DNA of 22,686 nucleotides from the NCBI GenBank assembly GCA_024741835.1, contig JAENRP010000512.1:1-22686 (forward strand), given 5' to 3'. The notes beneath the pieces were generated by a model. That model saw only the letters and a program-made list of their open reading frames with translations. It ran no database searches and was not told the origin of the DNA. This DNA is from Diplocarpon mali (lineage: Eukaryota; Ascomycota; Leotiomycetes; Helotiales; Drepanopezizaceae). Shown here piece after piece: positions 9,357-20,207 of the stretch. The position numbers were made by a program, and so were the translations under genes. The number at the start of each line of letters is the position of its first letter. Positions within the stretch are counted from its first letter, which is position 1.

Positions 9357-11247
9357 AGATCTAACCTTAGAATTAAGGAACTTAAGACCTAATTTGCAAA
9401 ACTCCGAATCTAAAGCTTAGAAACTAGGATTAATAATCTCTTATAGGAAAAATAGCATATTCCTTAATTTAGTAATAGGCAAAACTCAGCCACTATAAGC
9501 TAATATAGTAGTTCCTATTATTAGACTCTTACTTCTTATCATTTGGAATAACCAGCTAATATAAGAACTTAACAGTTGACTAAAGAAGGAGAAATTAATC
9601 CTAATTAGCACTCTACCAATATTAATGCTATAGGGTACTAAGGGAATAGCAATAGAAGACGACTAATCTACAACTTTTACAATAATAAAGAACCCAACTG
9701 CACTTTATATAAGTATCGCAACGATTGCCCTCTTTTCTATTATTTTATTAATACTAGGGTCATATATATTAATAAGTATAGGATGCTTTGCATTAGAGAT
9801 CCTAAGCCAAAAGCTATCCTTATTAAAAAGCACCAGAATCGCTTATAGTTATAGACTATTCGAATAATAATATATAGTACAAAATAGGATAAGAATTTAA
9901 TTAAACAATAGTATATTATAAATATAAACGCTAAAATTCCAACTTATATATATATTAATCCAATTAGCAACCTACCTAAAGGAGTTCTTAAGGACCTAGC
10001 TTCTGATTAAATAGCTATAGAAGTTAAAGGCATCTCTATCTTAAGATAGATTAATAATAATATATCTGCTAATATTAATACTACTTTTATATCTAAAAAC
10101 CTTAGGAATACTTAGCGTCCTTTTAGATCTACTACTCCCTTAATACTAATAAAACCAGCCAAAGTCCAGAAATCAATGCGTACAACTTAGGAATCTTAAT
10201 ATAAAGTCCAAACGCTAAAAGATATCTAATAATCTAGAACTATAGTAGATAAAGATAAAGCCGATATAATAGACAAATTAATCAGAGATATAATAGACAA
10301 AGATGGCTCTAAGCTCAAAGATTAAGAAGTTAAAGTTATTACACAGACCCCTAACCTTAAGCGAAAGAGACAGATATTAAAATAGGAAAAATTCGTTAAT
10401 AAATACATTAATTCAATTGCAATAGAGAAAGCTATAGAGAATGTCATAGCTTAATAAATTAACCTCATGTTTAAAGACCTATTTAGTTTAATTAAACGCT
10501 TTAATAAAGTGCTAAGAAAGCATATCCTAGTTGCCTTTAAAGATTTGAATAATAATAAGGAAATGGAAATTGTAATACAAAAGAACTCTAAGAAGTACCT
10601 AGCCTTAATCAAATGTCTTTAGATTATAGAAAATAAAAGAACTTAAAGGTACTATAATATTATAGTAATAGCTTTAATATCTTAGAATATTAATCGAAAT
10701 TATTTAGCAGTTATAATAAAAAGCCCTATTATTATTTATTTAATAGAAGAATCAGTTAAAGCAAAGGCTCTAATCGATTATAATTCAAAAGTTAATACGA
10801 TAATTAGAAAAGTGGTAGAAATAGCTCAATTAATAATCGTTAGCGATCGACTCCTTATTTATTCGACTATCTCTAGATTAAAATACAATTTTAATAAATA
10901 GGTGAAAAACGTAAAGGTTAAAGTCAAAGGAATTGTTAATTATACTAACTTTTTAATAATAGAGAATTCTTTAAATGATATTCTTTTAAAAATGCCCTTT
11001 ATTTTAAAATCTTAGCTAATATTTAACTATCCTAGAGATAGTCTTATAAAAGCTAGTCTTTAGAATACAAATCAATCTTTAAAAGGACAAATAATTATTG
11101 CAAGAGATATAGCCGAATTTTAAAATAAGGTTTTAAAAAACGATTAGCTAGTATAAGGGCTAAGCTTAATACTAGTAAGGGAAGGCACTTAGCAAGGAGT
11201 TATAGTAAAAGAAAGGTGAGTTTGCCAATTTTAAATAATAGTAATTT

Positions 11248-11272
11248 AACTCGCAGTCTTAGATTAAGAGTC
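11248..11272. repeat. Palindromic repeat copy at the start of pol, main phase
   Basis: Reads T-R-S-L-R-L-R-V in the pol frame, just after the gag-protease stop. This phase agrees with reverse transcriptase further on. Confidence 0.85.
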
Positions 11273-11409
11273 AAATCTAGGATTTTGAAAAATAGTACAA
11301 TCGGCATTTTATCGGCTTAACAATTAAGAAAAAAGAAAAATAAGATAAAGAAGAGAGTTTGTTTTATAAATTTCGACAATTCACTAATCATTTTAAAAAA
11401 CCTAAAAAC

Positions 11410-11434
11410 CACTTATAGGCCAGACCTATAAGTG
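11410..11434. repeat. Palindromic repeat copy in pol, main phase
   Basis: CACTTATAGGCC, A, GACCTATAAGTG: 12-base arms with one mismatch. Reads T-Y-R-P-D-L, stop, V in the pol frame. Confidence 0.9.
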
Positions 11435-13376
11435 AAAAATAATAAAATTACTAATAACATTTCCATCTACGCACTTTAAATTAACGACTTAGAAAATCTT
11501 TTATTTGTTTTTAAAAAGGAAAATTCGGACCGTTTCATAGGATTTAATAAAAAAGGAAAGAAGTAGAGAAGCATAGTACTAGCTAATATTCGAACTATAT
11601 ATAAAAGTAAGGCTAATAAAGTATAACTAATAGATTAGAGAATCTCTAATAGCTTAAAGCCTAAAGGACTAGATAATTGGTTTAAATAAAACGAGAAGCT
11701 TTAACCTCCGAAGCTAGGTAGCAAATTCGATAAGTTTATTATAGGCAGATTTTCTAATAAACCTATCGAATATCAACTAATAAAAGAACGTTTTAATATA
11801 CTAAAAATTAAAGAAGACTTAATAGAGTAAGAATGCGAACTACTTTATAAAACCTTAACAAATCGAGAGGACGCCTTAGCTTTTGACTAAACGGAACTTA
11901 GCCAGATTCGAAAAGAGGTTACACCTTATATTAAAATTAAGATAATACCTTATAAAACCTAATAAGAGAAAACATTTAAAGTCCTTAAAGCTCTTTAAAA
12001 AAAGGTAATCGAAATATTAAAGGATAAGCTAAAGTAAGGTATTCTTAAGTTCTATAATAGCCCTTATAAGAATAAATAGTTCTTAATTATTAAGAAGGAG
12101 AAGGGAACTTATAAACTAATAATAGTAGTAGTAGAAATGAACCGAGTAACTATTAAAGACGCTAATATTCCTTTAAATATAAATAAGTTCTTAAATAAAT
12201 TTATAGGATTAACCTATAGCTCTTTTATTAACTTCTTCTTTAAATACAACTAATTCATTCTTAATATTAAATCAAGAGATATAATAGCAATTTAAACCCC
12301 TTTTAAGCTACTTCAAATAATAAGATTACCTTAAGAGGCTATAAATTCGATCGCTTAATTTATCTAAGTAATCTATAAGATACTAGTAGATTATATACCT
12401 AATATTGCACTCCTTTATATAGATAATATAAGAGTAAAAGGATCAAAATCATTCTATAACTATAAAGAAGTTCTCTTTAGTATATAGCAATTTATAATAG
12501 AATATATTTAGAACCTAAACTAAGTGCTTATATAATTCGAAAGGGCAAAAGCAATAGTTGGTCCGAAGTTATAATACTATCTTCTATTAATAGAAATTAT
12601 TAGTTTTATTACTGATTCTAATAGCCGAAGTCCTTAAAGGGCTAAAGTACTTAAAATTAATAAATAGAAGAAGTATAATAATATAGCAGAAGCTCGCGCG
12701 TTCATTAGCGTTATAGTATACTATCGCATCTAGATTAAGGATTTCGCTAAAAAGGCAGCACCTATTTACTCCTTATTTTGGAAAGGGACTGAGTTTTAAT
12801 AGGAGAAACCCTAAATAGAGGCTATAAAACAATTGAAGTAAGCGTTACTTAAAGCGCCTTATCTAATCAAAATAGACTATAGAGCTAACGCTAGGCTAAT
12901 TATACTAATAGTTGACGTAAGCTTAATCGAATAGGGTGCTATCCTTTAATAAGCTAATACCTAATAGAAAAGACATTTAGCTTACTTTAAAAGTGGTCTT
13001 TAGAATCCAGTAGAAATAAAGTATAATACTATTAAATAGGAATGCAAAGGCGCCTTAAAGGCGATGAAAAAGATAAGAAGCGACCTCTATAGCACTTACT
13101 TTATTCTTAAAACCGATGCTAAAGTGCTAGTAGAATAATTGAATAGAGCTATAAGCGACCTATTAAGAGCCTTACTAATAAAATGGATTGCTTAAATAAG
13201 ACTAATAGACTTTGAAGTCAAATATATTTTAAGAATGAAAAACACTACCGCTAACGGCCTTTTAAAAAGAACTCGGCCCTACCCCTTTAATTTAATTAAA
13301 GAAGATGAAATAGATATTAATAAGTAGGTAGAAAACGAAGTTGGTTATCTATTAATATATTATCTTAAAGGGACTC

Positions 13377-13401
13377 TACTTGCAAGCCTAACCCGCGAGT
13401 T
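13377..13401. repeat. Palindromic repeat copy in pol, second codon phase
   Basis: TACTTGCAAGCC and CCCGCGAGTT. It lies between RNase H and integrase and reads L-A-S-L-T-R-E-L, the same off-phase as the copy at 8323. Confidence 0.78.
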
Positions 13402-14811
13402 AAATAAAAGAATTTTATTACCTAACTACTTAAATGACTTTAAAGAAATCGCAAAGTTTTTAATCATACTTAAACGATTAAAGACAGTTGCTCTTAAGGA
13501 TTTTTAGAAATTCAAAGCTAAAGCTTTGATTTATCTAATATAAGGAAGACGATTATTCAAAAGGAGTAATAACTTATTTCCTATATAACTCTACTTAGAT
13601 AACGAAAAACTAAGGGCTAAGGCTATTTAGGATATTTATAAGGAAACTGACCACTAAGGAGCTAAGTCCACTTACTACTAACTTTTAAGAAAATTCTTTT
13701 AGAAAGGCTCTTTTAAGGATTATAAAGCTTTTATAAAGAGTTGCGTCCCTTATTAGAAACGAAAACCTAGTTATAAGGAAAATCCCTTATTCTTAACCTA
13801 GCTATTAGGCCTTTTCTATAAAGTCAGCTTTAATATTATATAAGTACTAACTATTAAGAATAAGATAATATATTTTATTCTAATAAAGGAAGACTTATTA
13901 AGATGGCCTAAAGGATAACCTTTAAGATCTACTAACTCTAAATCTATTGCAAAGTTCCTTTAAGAAGACGTAGTCTATTGCTATAGACTTTTTAGCAAAT
14001 TAACTATTAATAGAGGCCTTAAAAATAAAGGAGTAGTTAAAGCTTTCTTATAAAAATATAGTATCAAACGGGTTTAAATCTTAATATATAACTCGAAAGC
14101 TAATAGAATAGTAGAACGAGGATACTATAATATTCTTAATAGTCTATCTAAAGTTACTTATAAAGGATTTAAGGATTAGATAAAACGCTTTTATAAAATA
14201 CTCTTTGCTTATCGAATAATAATCTATAAACCGACTGGAGTTATACTATTCTTCCTTATCTATAGTAGAGAGGCATAGCTCCTTCTTAAATCCTAATAGC
14301 CTATTTAGAGATTATTCGACTATAGTCAAATTCGGAACCGTTCCGATTTACTTATAATAAAATGCTAACAACTTAAGCTTTGAGATATAAATATAAAGGA
14401 AATCATTCTGCGAAAGAAACGATATTAGGAAAAAGTTAAAGAAGCGTAGGCTACTTCTAAAGTACTTAAAACGCACCCTATTAGAAAAGATGATCTTATC
14501 CTAGTCTATAATATTATAAGAAGTATTAATATATCCGCAGATACTAAACTTGACTATCGATAGCTTAATCCATTTAAGGTTAAGTCTAAGTAGGAAGAAA
14601 AGGGATACTATTCTCTTTAGGAACTTAACGGAATCGATATTAAAGGAACCTTTATAGCTAACCGACTAAAGCGCTTTTATTAATACAACTAGACCTTATT
14701 CCCCTTAAAAGATAAATCAGAAATTAATATAACCTCCGAATCTTCTATAAGAACCAATAGCGATATAAGCAATTTTGAACCCTTAGATAAAGACTAAGAT
14801 TTTTCCAATTT

Positions 14812-14836
14812 AACTTATAAGCCGGTCTTATAAGTA
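14812..14836. repeat. Palindromic repeat copy near the end of pol, main phase
   Basis: AACTTATAAGCC and GTCTTATAAGTA. Reads T-Y-K-P-V-L, stop, V after the integrase tail. Confidence 0.87.
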
Positions 14837-14956
14837 AAGAATATTAAAATACCTAATTAATCGCAACCTTAAGTTATTATTCCTAAAATATCTAAAGAAC
14901 GCAAGTAGGAATACTAAACGATTTCCTAGCCTATTAATTGTCTTACCTTCCTTTAA

Positions 14957-15229
14957 TCTTTATTTTTACATTTTCGGCGAGGTCGCCTCCTTTATTATTT
15001 AAGATATAGATCTTTTAGGATCACCTTAAATTCTTACCTATTCTAACTTATTTTACATTCTTAATATTAGCCTTTAATTATAATATTCCTATTACTTTCC
15101 TTAAATAATAAATAAAAAGTCCAATTTCCTTAATATATATATAGTAAACCTATTGCAGCTTATATGCCCTTTTAATTCTTATACCCTATTAAACTCTCTT
15201 ATTTATACTCCTTATCTTTTATAAGCAAT
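14957..15229 (+). other. Pyrimidine-rich intergenic stretch between pol and gene C
   Basis: About 270 bases, mostly T, A and C, with no frame I trust. A GC-rich island at about 14976-14989 includes GGCGA-GG-TCGCC, a small palindrome that stands out from the AT background. It may be the 3' untranslated part of element A, the promoter of gene C, or both. No LTR or polypurine tract is evident. Confidence 0.4.
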
Positions 15230-16074
15230 ATGCCTTTAAAGAACTTATAAATGGTTTTATCTACTATAATAAGGGATAAATAAGTACTAGTTATAAACTT
15301 CTCTTAGGATAGTAGAGCCATTGTATTATTAGAGAGCTTCAAATCGACCTACGCAGCCTTAGGAAATATAGAATAATAAAAACTCCTTTTAGCTTACGCA
15401 AATGCTATTAGCAACCTTTTAACTTAAGTAGCCCTTGGAATTCTCTAATTTAACGACTTCTTAACTAAAGAATTAAGACTAAAGGGAATCTTTAAAGAGG
15501 AATTCTTAGCCGACGCAGATTAATATATAACCTTGGCCGATACTTTTAAAACGGACTAAGATAAAAGGGAAGAATCTATTCGACAATTAGATAATTTAAC
15601 TACTAATAAGAGAGGACTCCTATTTCATTTACGTTTCCTAACAAATATTAATTCTAATAATAGAAGGCGAGTATTATTAAAAATTCTTAAGGAAAATACT
15701 CCTATAGCTAGAGCTATTTAAATTCTCAATTTCTTTATTATTTAAAAAGGAGTAGCAAAATTCTAAGGCAATCGAATTCGCGGTCGCAGATTTATAGGCC
15801 TATCTAATATAGTACTTATAGTAGCTAATAGAGCTATAAAAAGATCAAATTAGGCTGTAGATATTACCTTACTTAATAGTACTATTATTAATATACTAGG
15901 GCTCTGCGCTTCTGCTTATAGTTTGCTTATTTTAAAAGAAAACTGGACTCCTATATTAGAGTTTAAATAAGATTTCTTTAATAATAAAGAAGAGAATTAG
16001 TTATTTATAGTTAAGCCTACTTTGAAATTCGCCTCTTAGCTTAAAGATATAATAAGCGCTAAACTATATGATTT

Positions 16075-16099
16075 GACTCGCAGTCTTAAACTAAGAGTT
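16075..16099. repeat. Palindromic repeat copy in gene C, site 1
   Basis: Reads T-R-S-L-K-L-R-V at codon 283. Equivalent to gene D codon 287. Confidence 0.82.
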
Positions 16100-17460
16100 A
16101 GAAATGAGAATTTTAAAACTGGACCTAATTTACCTCTTGCTAAAATGATTTTAAAAACCGCTATTGAATAGATTGCTTAAACGCTTAGCGCAGCCTCTTT
16201 AGAATTTTCGGAATCTTTAAAGGACTTTCCTTTAGCTGAACGACTAATTTTAGCTTAACCTTTAAAAAGGATAGATCATTTGATAGCTACCTTAGCTAAT
16301 TTGCAATTTAAAACTAAAGGATTGCGCGCTTGCTTAAACTCCTTTTTTAATAACTTAAAGGAGCTAGTTCTTAACTTCTTTATATCTATATATAACTAAT
16401 TTAAAAACGATAATATAAGGAAAGACCCTATTCCTTTTACTTTAGAGATAACTAAGAGAGCTATTAGATAGATTCAATAGCTTATCTTAGATAAGTTCGC
16501 CTCTATAGATATTATTCAATTCTTTAATAATTATAAAAGTTAAGAACTTAGTCTCTCAGATGCTAAGCGGGATTATTTTATCTTATAAGAAAGAGAATGC
16601 GAAAAGGGATCTATTGATTAAGACATTTATAATTATAGCAATATGCCTTAATCGGTTATTCTTAACTTTAAACTTAAAGAATGATATAATATTCAAGTAT
16701 CCTTTATAATAAAAACTCGCTTTTAATAGTATCTTCCTAGCGTAGGAATCGAAGGAAGAAGACTTTGCGACCTTTATATTCGCTCTCTTTCAGTTTACTA
16801 TAGTCTTAATTATAAAAGATTTAATATTAATAAAATTATTAAATACCTTGAACTTCTTTATATAGTAGAAGATATTGATCTTTTTCTAATCCACTCTAAT
16901 AATCAATTCTTTATCTCTTTAAGGATACGCAAATCTAACCTATTAATAATAGAAGTATCTTTAAGTGCTATAAAATTCAAGGCTGATCCTAAAGCCTTAA
17001 AGGCGTTAGAGCCGATTGAATAGAACAATTCCTTCTTATTAATATTGCTAAATAATAAATAGCAAGAGGAAATAAAGGAAGAAAGGTCAATTGTAATGCC
17101 TAAACCCTTTAGATGCCGCTTCTTAACTGACAATTTTACTACTAATAATAGTACTTTTATAAGTACATTCCTCTTTATTATAAAACAAAAAGCAAAGATG
17201 TATCTTTATCACTTCTACCCTATAGATAGCGCGACCTTTATACCTTCTTATTTTCTTTATAATATAATGTTTAATCTCACTTAATAAGTCCTTTGAATGC
17301 ACTATAGACTCTACCTCTTAATTATAATAGCAAGAAGTAGAGGAACCTATCAGCTTATAGCCTACCTTGAACCTTCTTAATTAATTGGCCTTAGTCTTTA
17401 TAATTAAGTCGTTTTAATAAAGAGAGATGCAAGTGCTACTAATAAAGAAATTCCGATTTT

Positions 17461-17485
17461 TACTTGCAGTCCCGGCCTGCAAGTC
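17461..17485. repeat. Palindromic repeat copy in gene C, site 2, GC-rich
   Basis: TACTTGCAGTCC, C, GGCCTGCAAGTC. Little mutated; reads T-C-S-P-G-L-Q-V at codon 745. Equivalent to gene D codon 759. Confidence 0.92.
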
Positions 17486-18345
17486 AATTTTATTAAAAAG
17501 CAAGTCTTAGATTATTAGATCCTACTAATCGGATAAGGGCCAGCTTTTAAAAGCCTTAATAGGTAAGTCGGCTCTTAATTAAATATAAAACTTACTCTAT
17601 TTGCAAAGAAGATAAGTCGATAGACTTCTTAAGCACTTAGTTTAAAATCTCAACTAGCTTAAATAACTATAAAATTAAAGCAAAAGGAGATCTTGCGACC
17701 TATTACTAATAATAGCAATCTAATTATAATAATAATAAAATAAGGACACCTTCTTAAAATGCTTTCGGATAATCCTTATAAGACTAGTAGTTTTATAGCC
17801 TTTTGCAATAACTATATAGCTATTTACAATAAGAATACCTTAGAAAATAAGATTCAAATCTCCGATCTTATCTTTTCAATCTCTATTTTAAAGCAACCTT
17901 TAATACCTTAATAGATTAATATAAGTAGGACTACTGCACCTTTTAAAGCAGCTTTTCATCTTAAGAACTATAGTAGCCTCTTTAAAGCCATTATTAATCG
18001 ACGCTTTTAAATAGATCTATCGGTTATAATCAAAGTATAAGAGTTATTTCTTCTTAATAAAGACGAATTGAAAATCCACTTTACAAAATATAATTAGAAG
18101 CTCTTTAACGCCCTTATTAAGGCCTAGACGAATATTATAAATACTAAGTCGCTTCTTTATAGACTTAAGTCTTAAAGATAATGTAATAAAGTAAATGCTA
18201 TCTAAGAGCCTAATGTACTAATTGATAAAGGCATTATTATAAGAAAATTCGGAAAAGAGATAAACTAAGACGCTAGTATAATATTAGACCCTGATTTGGG
18301 AACTAATCCCCTGTTTTTACCCTTAAGTTTAGAAACGCTAAGACT

Positions 18346-18370
18346 GACTCGCGAGCCCGGCCTGCGAGTA
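18346..18370. repeat. Palindromic repeat copy in gene C, site 3, GC-rich
   Basis: GACTCGCGAGCC, C, GGCCTGCGAGTA. The copy nearest the inferred original; reads T-R-E-P-G-L-R-V at codon 1040. Confidence 0.93.
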
Positions 18371-18547
18371 AGGTTAGACTTAGCTGGCTTAAGCCTATGA
18401 GAAGGTTTAGATAAACCTTAGTTACTAAATCTAGAGGTACTAATAGAAGATCCTTTAAAAGAGGTCCCTAAAGCTGAGAAATCGCTGAGAAATAAGAACT
18501 AACGCAAAAGAAGAAGACTCCGAAGTGATAATAGAATTGATAATTAA

Positions 18548-19139
18548 ATCGACTCGATCTAGAGAATTATAGTCTACCCCCTCCCTTTTAAAAACTATTT
18601 AAAGAAATTGCAAATTAGATATTGAATTTTTTTAAGATTATCTACTTTCTATATACCTATATCTCTTTATTCTCTATTTATTATTCTATTTTATATATAT
18701 TCTTTACTCTACTTCGTTCTTTATATAATCTACCCTTTAATTATTTCCTTTATATGCAACTTTCTAACGCTTACCTTTAAAATATTATCCTTACCTTTAA
18801 AGAATTATTATTTACTAATTATAAGTCCTTATATATGTTATACCCTACTTTTGTTCCTACTTCTAAGCTCATTATACCTACTTTTCCTTTATACACTAGC
18901 GCGATTCTAAACTCTATAAATAAGCCTCTCCCTATATAACGATTTTACTTTTTTTACTTTCTCTATAACCCTACTAGACTTATAATACTAGCACTACTAT
19001 TATTATCTTTCTATTATCAATCTTTTCTAGTATAGGCCTCTTATATCGTTAATCTTTTTTAAATAATCATCTCTTTATTTAAAGCTACCCTCCTACCAAT
19101 TAATTTATTATAGTACTACTAAGCTTAAATAAGAAAGCC
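18548..19139 (+). other. AT- and pyrimidine-rich stretch between genes C and D
   Basis: About 590 bases rich in T, A and C, with CTTT and TATA runs, and no long frame on either strand. It resembles the shorter stretch upstream of gene C in composition and may hold the end of gene C and the promoter of gene D. I see no LTR ends, RNA gene or palindromic repeat copy in it. Confidence 0.4.
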
Positions 19140-19996
19140 ATACCTAAGAAGAATATATCAGTTATTACCTTAAGCAGCAAGTTAATAAATACTACTAATA
19201 ATAAGCTAATATTAAAGGGTGGCTTTTTATAAGAGGGCAAGTTACTAAGATTATTAGAAGATGTAATAAGCACTTATAGAATATTAGGTAAAATAGAATA
19301 ATAGGTATTCCTAAACTCATCTATTAAAGTATTAAACTATAGAATCTCTACAATTGAAGAAGGATTTTTAGACTTTAATGATTTTCTTAAAAATGAGCTT
19401 AAGACAAAGGGAATCGATTATGAAAAATTCCTATAGGAATATCAAAGGTATACTAATTCAATCGATCTATTTTAAAAGAATCGAAATAAGAAAAATGAGT
19501 ATATAAAAAGGTTATTGCAATTTATAAGTAGCACCTATAGTACACTTTTTCAAATATACTTTATAATTAACATTACTGCTAATAACGCCCTATAAGGGCT
19601 TGGCAAAATTTTTAAGATATACTAACTAGTAGCAAAGGCCATATAGGTATTAAATCATTTCACTATTTAAGAGGGTATAAAAAAGCTATAGGGAAATAGT
19701 ACGCAAAGTAGAAAATTTATAGGTTTCTCAAGTACTATTATCCACTCTGCTATTTAGACTATAAAGGACAGCCCCTCTTAATATAATAATATTATATTAC
19801 TAGATTAAATAATTCTAAATACCCTCGGTTTATAATAGTCATAATATAGTTTACTTATTATAAAGGAAAAGATGATCTATCTAACTAAGTATACTATAAA
19901 CTACTTCAATAATAAGATAGAAAGATAGGAGTTTATTATACCCGCTGCTTAGAAAATGCTACTACCCTTAAAAGATTCAACTAATAAGCAAAATTT

Positions 19997-20021
19997 GACT
20001 CGTAGGCCCGGCCTATAAGTA
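19997..20021. repeat. Palindromic repeat copy in gene D, site 1
   Basis: GACTCGTAGGCC, C, GGCCTATAAGTA. Reads T-R-R-P-G-L, stop, V at codon 287. Confidence 0.92.
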
Positions 20022-20182
20022 GAAGTACTACGTAAGGAGGATATCCCTAAGCCAGAGGTACTTATAATACCTAGAACTCAAATAGCTAACTATCGCAATT
20101 ACTAATTATCAAACTTAAATGAGTTTGATTTACTATCCTTAGAGATGCCTCGAATACTTAAAATACTAATAGCAAAGAAGTT

Positions 20183-20207
20183 GACTTATAAGCCTAGCCT
20201 ATGGGTT
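20183..20207. repeat. Palindromic repeat copy in gene D only
   Basis: Reads T-Y-K-P-S-L-W-V at codon 349. Gene C has no copy at the matching place. Confidence 0.87.

Larger units (their letters stand above)
7938..11219 (+). pseudogene. gag: gag-protease of gypsy-type element A, right copy, RIP-broken
   Basis: A single frame can be followed for about 1093 codons through many TAA and TAG stops. The start codon is ATA where the left copy keeps ATG. From about 8450 the frame reads as a helical gag, then a Cys-bearing stretch at about 9665-9760 (N-C-T-L-Y-K-Y, N-D-C-P-L-F) that resembles a decayed zinc finger. After a charged region, a retropepsin lies at about 10690-11010: A-L-I-D-Y-N-S at 10767 with the catalytic Asp kept and the usual Gly lost, and later I-L-L-K-M-P-F. 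A TGA at 11217-11219 closes the frame. Pol follows in the minus-one phase with a short overlap. The repeat copy at 9332 is read as T-C-S-P-N-L-R-V. Role in life: particle formation and polyprotein cleavage of an LTR retrotransposon. Confidence 0.78.
7413..11389 (+). repeat. Right arm of the 4-kb inverted repeat (element A, copy 2, 5' part)
   Basis: This is the plus-strand partner of 1-3977. The match ends at 11389 only because the left copy runs out of window; the right copy continues without a break into pol. The inner border at 7413 is sharp and interrupts a copia reading frame. Sampled differences between the arms are C/T and A/G changes, for example AAGCACCAG here against AAGTACTAG in the left copy, both CpA to TpA. 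Confidence 0.93.
11213..14956 (+). pseudogene. pol: pol of Ty3/gypsy element A: reverse transcriptase, RNase H, integrase
   Basis: One frame holds the domains in order. Reverse transcriptase: R-V-T-I-K-D-A-N at 12143, then S-S-F-I-N-F-F, L-P-Q-E-A (with TAA for Gln or similar), and the active site I-D-N at 12419-12427, where the family has two Asp. RNase H: V-D-V-S-L near 12914, E-C-K-G-A-L near 13045, T-D-A-K near 13113. Integrase: a Zn finger with one His and one Cys kept (D-H near 13652, S-C-V-P-Y), R-W-P-K-G, I-N-R-G near 14000 where Asp is expected, and I-V-E-R-G at 14108 with Glu kept. The tail has the GPY/F module, K-L-D-Y-R at about 14548 and G-T-F-I-A-N-R-L-K-R-F. No chromodomain. 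Family Trp positions are TAG in Y-R-I-stop-I-K-D-F and at 12931. The start is uncertain; the end is the first TAA after recognisable sequence. Four palindromic repeats lie inside. Confidence 0.88.
15230..18547 (+). pseudogene. Gene C: long unrecognised protein gene, paralogue of gene D, RIP-broken
   Basis: From the ATG at 15230 one frame runs about 1105 codons. Nearly all stops are TAA or TAG; only three TGA occur (16682, 17294, 18398). I do not recognise the family. It is a clear relative of gene D in the same order: start M-P-x-K-N, L-L-E-S and G-N-I-E near codons 35-50, F-N-D-F-L-T-K-E-L at about codon 74, G-R-R-F-I-G-L near codon 184, and M-P-K-P-F with M-Y-L-Y-H-F, F-L-Y-N-I and M-H-Y-R-L-Y-L from codon 623. 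The C-terminus is basic (R-K-R-R-R-L-R), perhaps nuclear. I see no membrane segment or catalytic motif. Palindromic repeats at codons 283, 745 and 1040 are all read in the T-R-x-P-G-L-R-V phase. The stop at 18545-18547 is a guess; the frame could run to the TGA near 18623. It may be an extra gene of element A or an independent mobile or host gene. Confidence 0.7.

Noticed and set aside
11395..11401. AAAAAAC as the gag-pol slippery site
   Set aside because: It is a canonical minus-one heptamer, but the gag frame has already ended at 11217-11219, so ribosomes would not reach it in that frame.
14976..14989. The GC-rich island after pol as another copy of the palindromic repeat
   Set aside because: GGCGA-GG-TCGCC is a small palindrome but lacks the ACT/AGT ends and the 25-base length.
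16903..17133. A 76-codon open frame on the minus strand
   Set aside because: It is antisense to gene C, which is supported by its match to gene D; nothing suggests that this frame is coding.
17096..17284. A separate small plus-strand gene
   Set aside because: It is an internal stop-free piece of the gene C frame, matching gene D around M-P-K-L-F.
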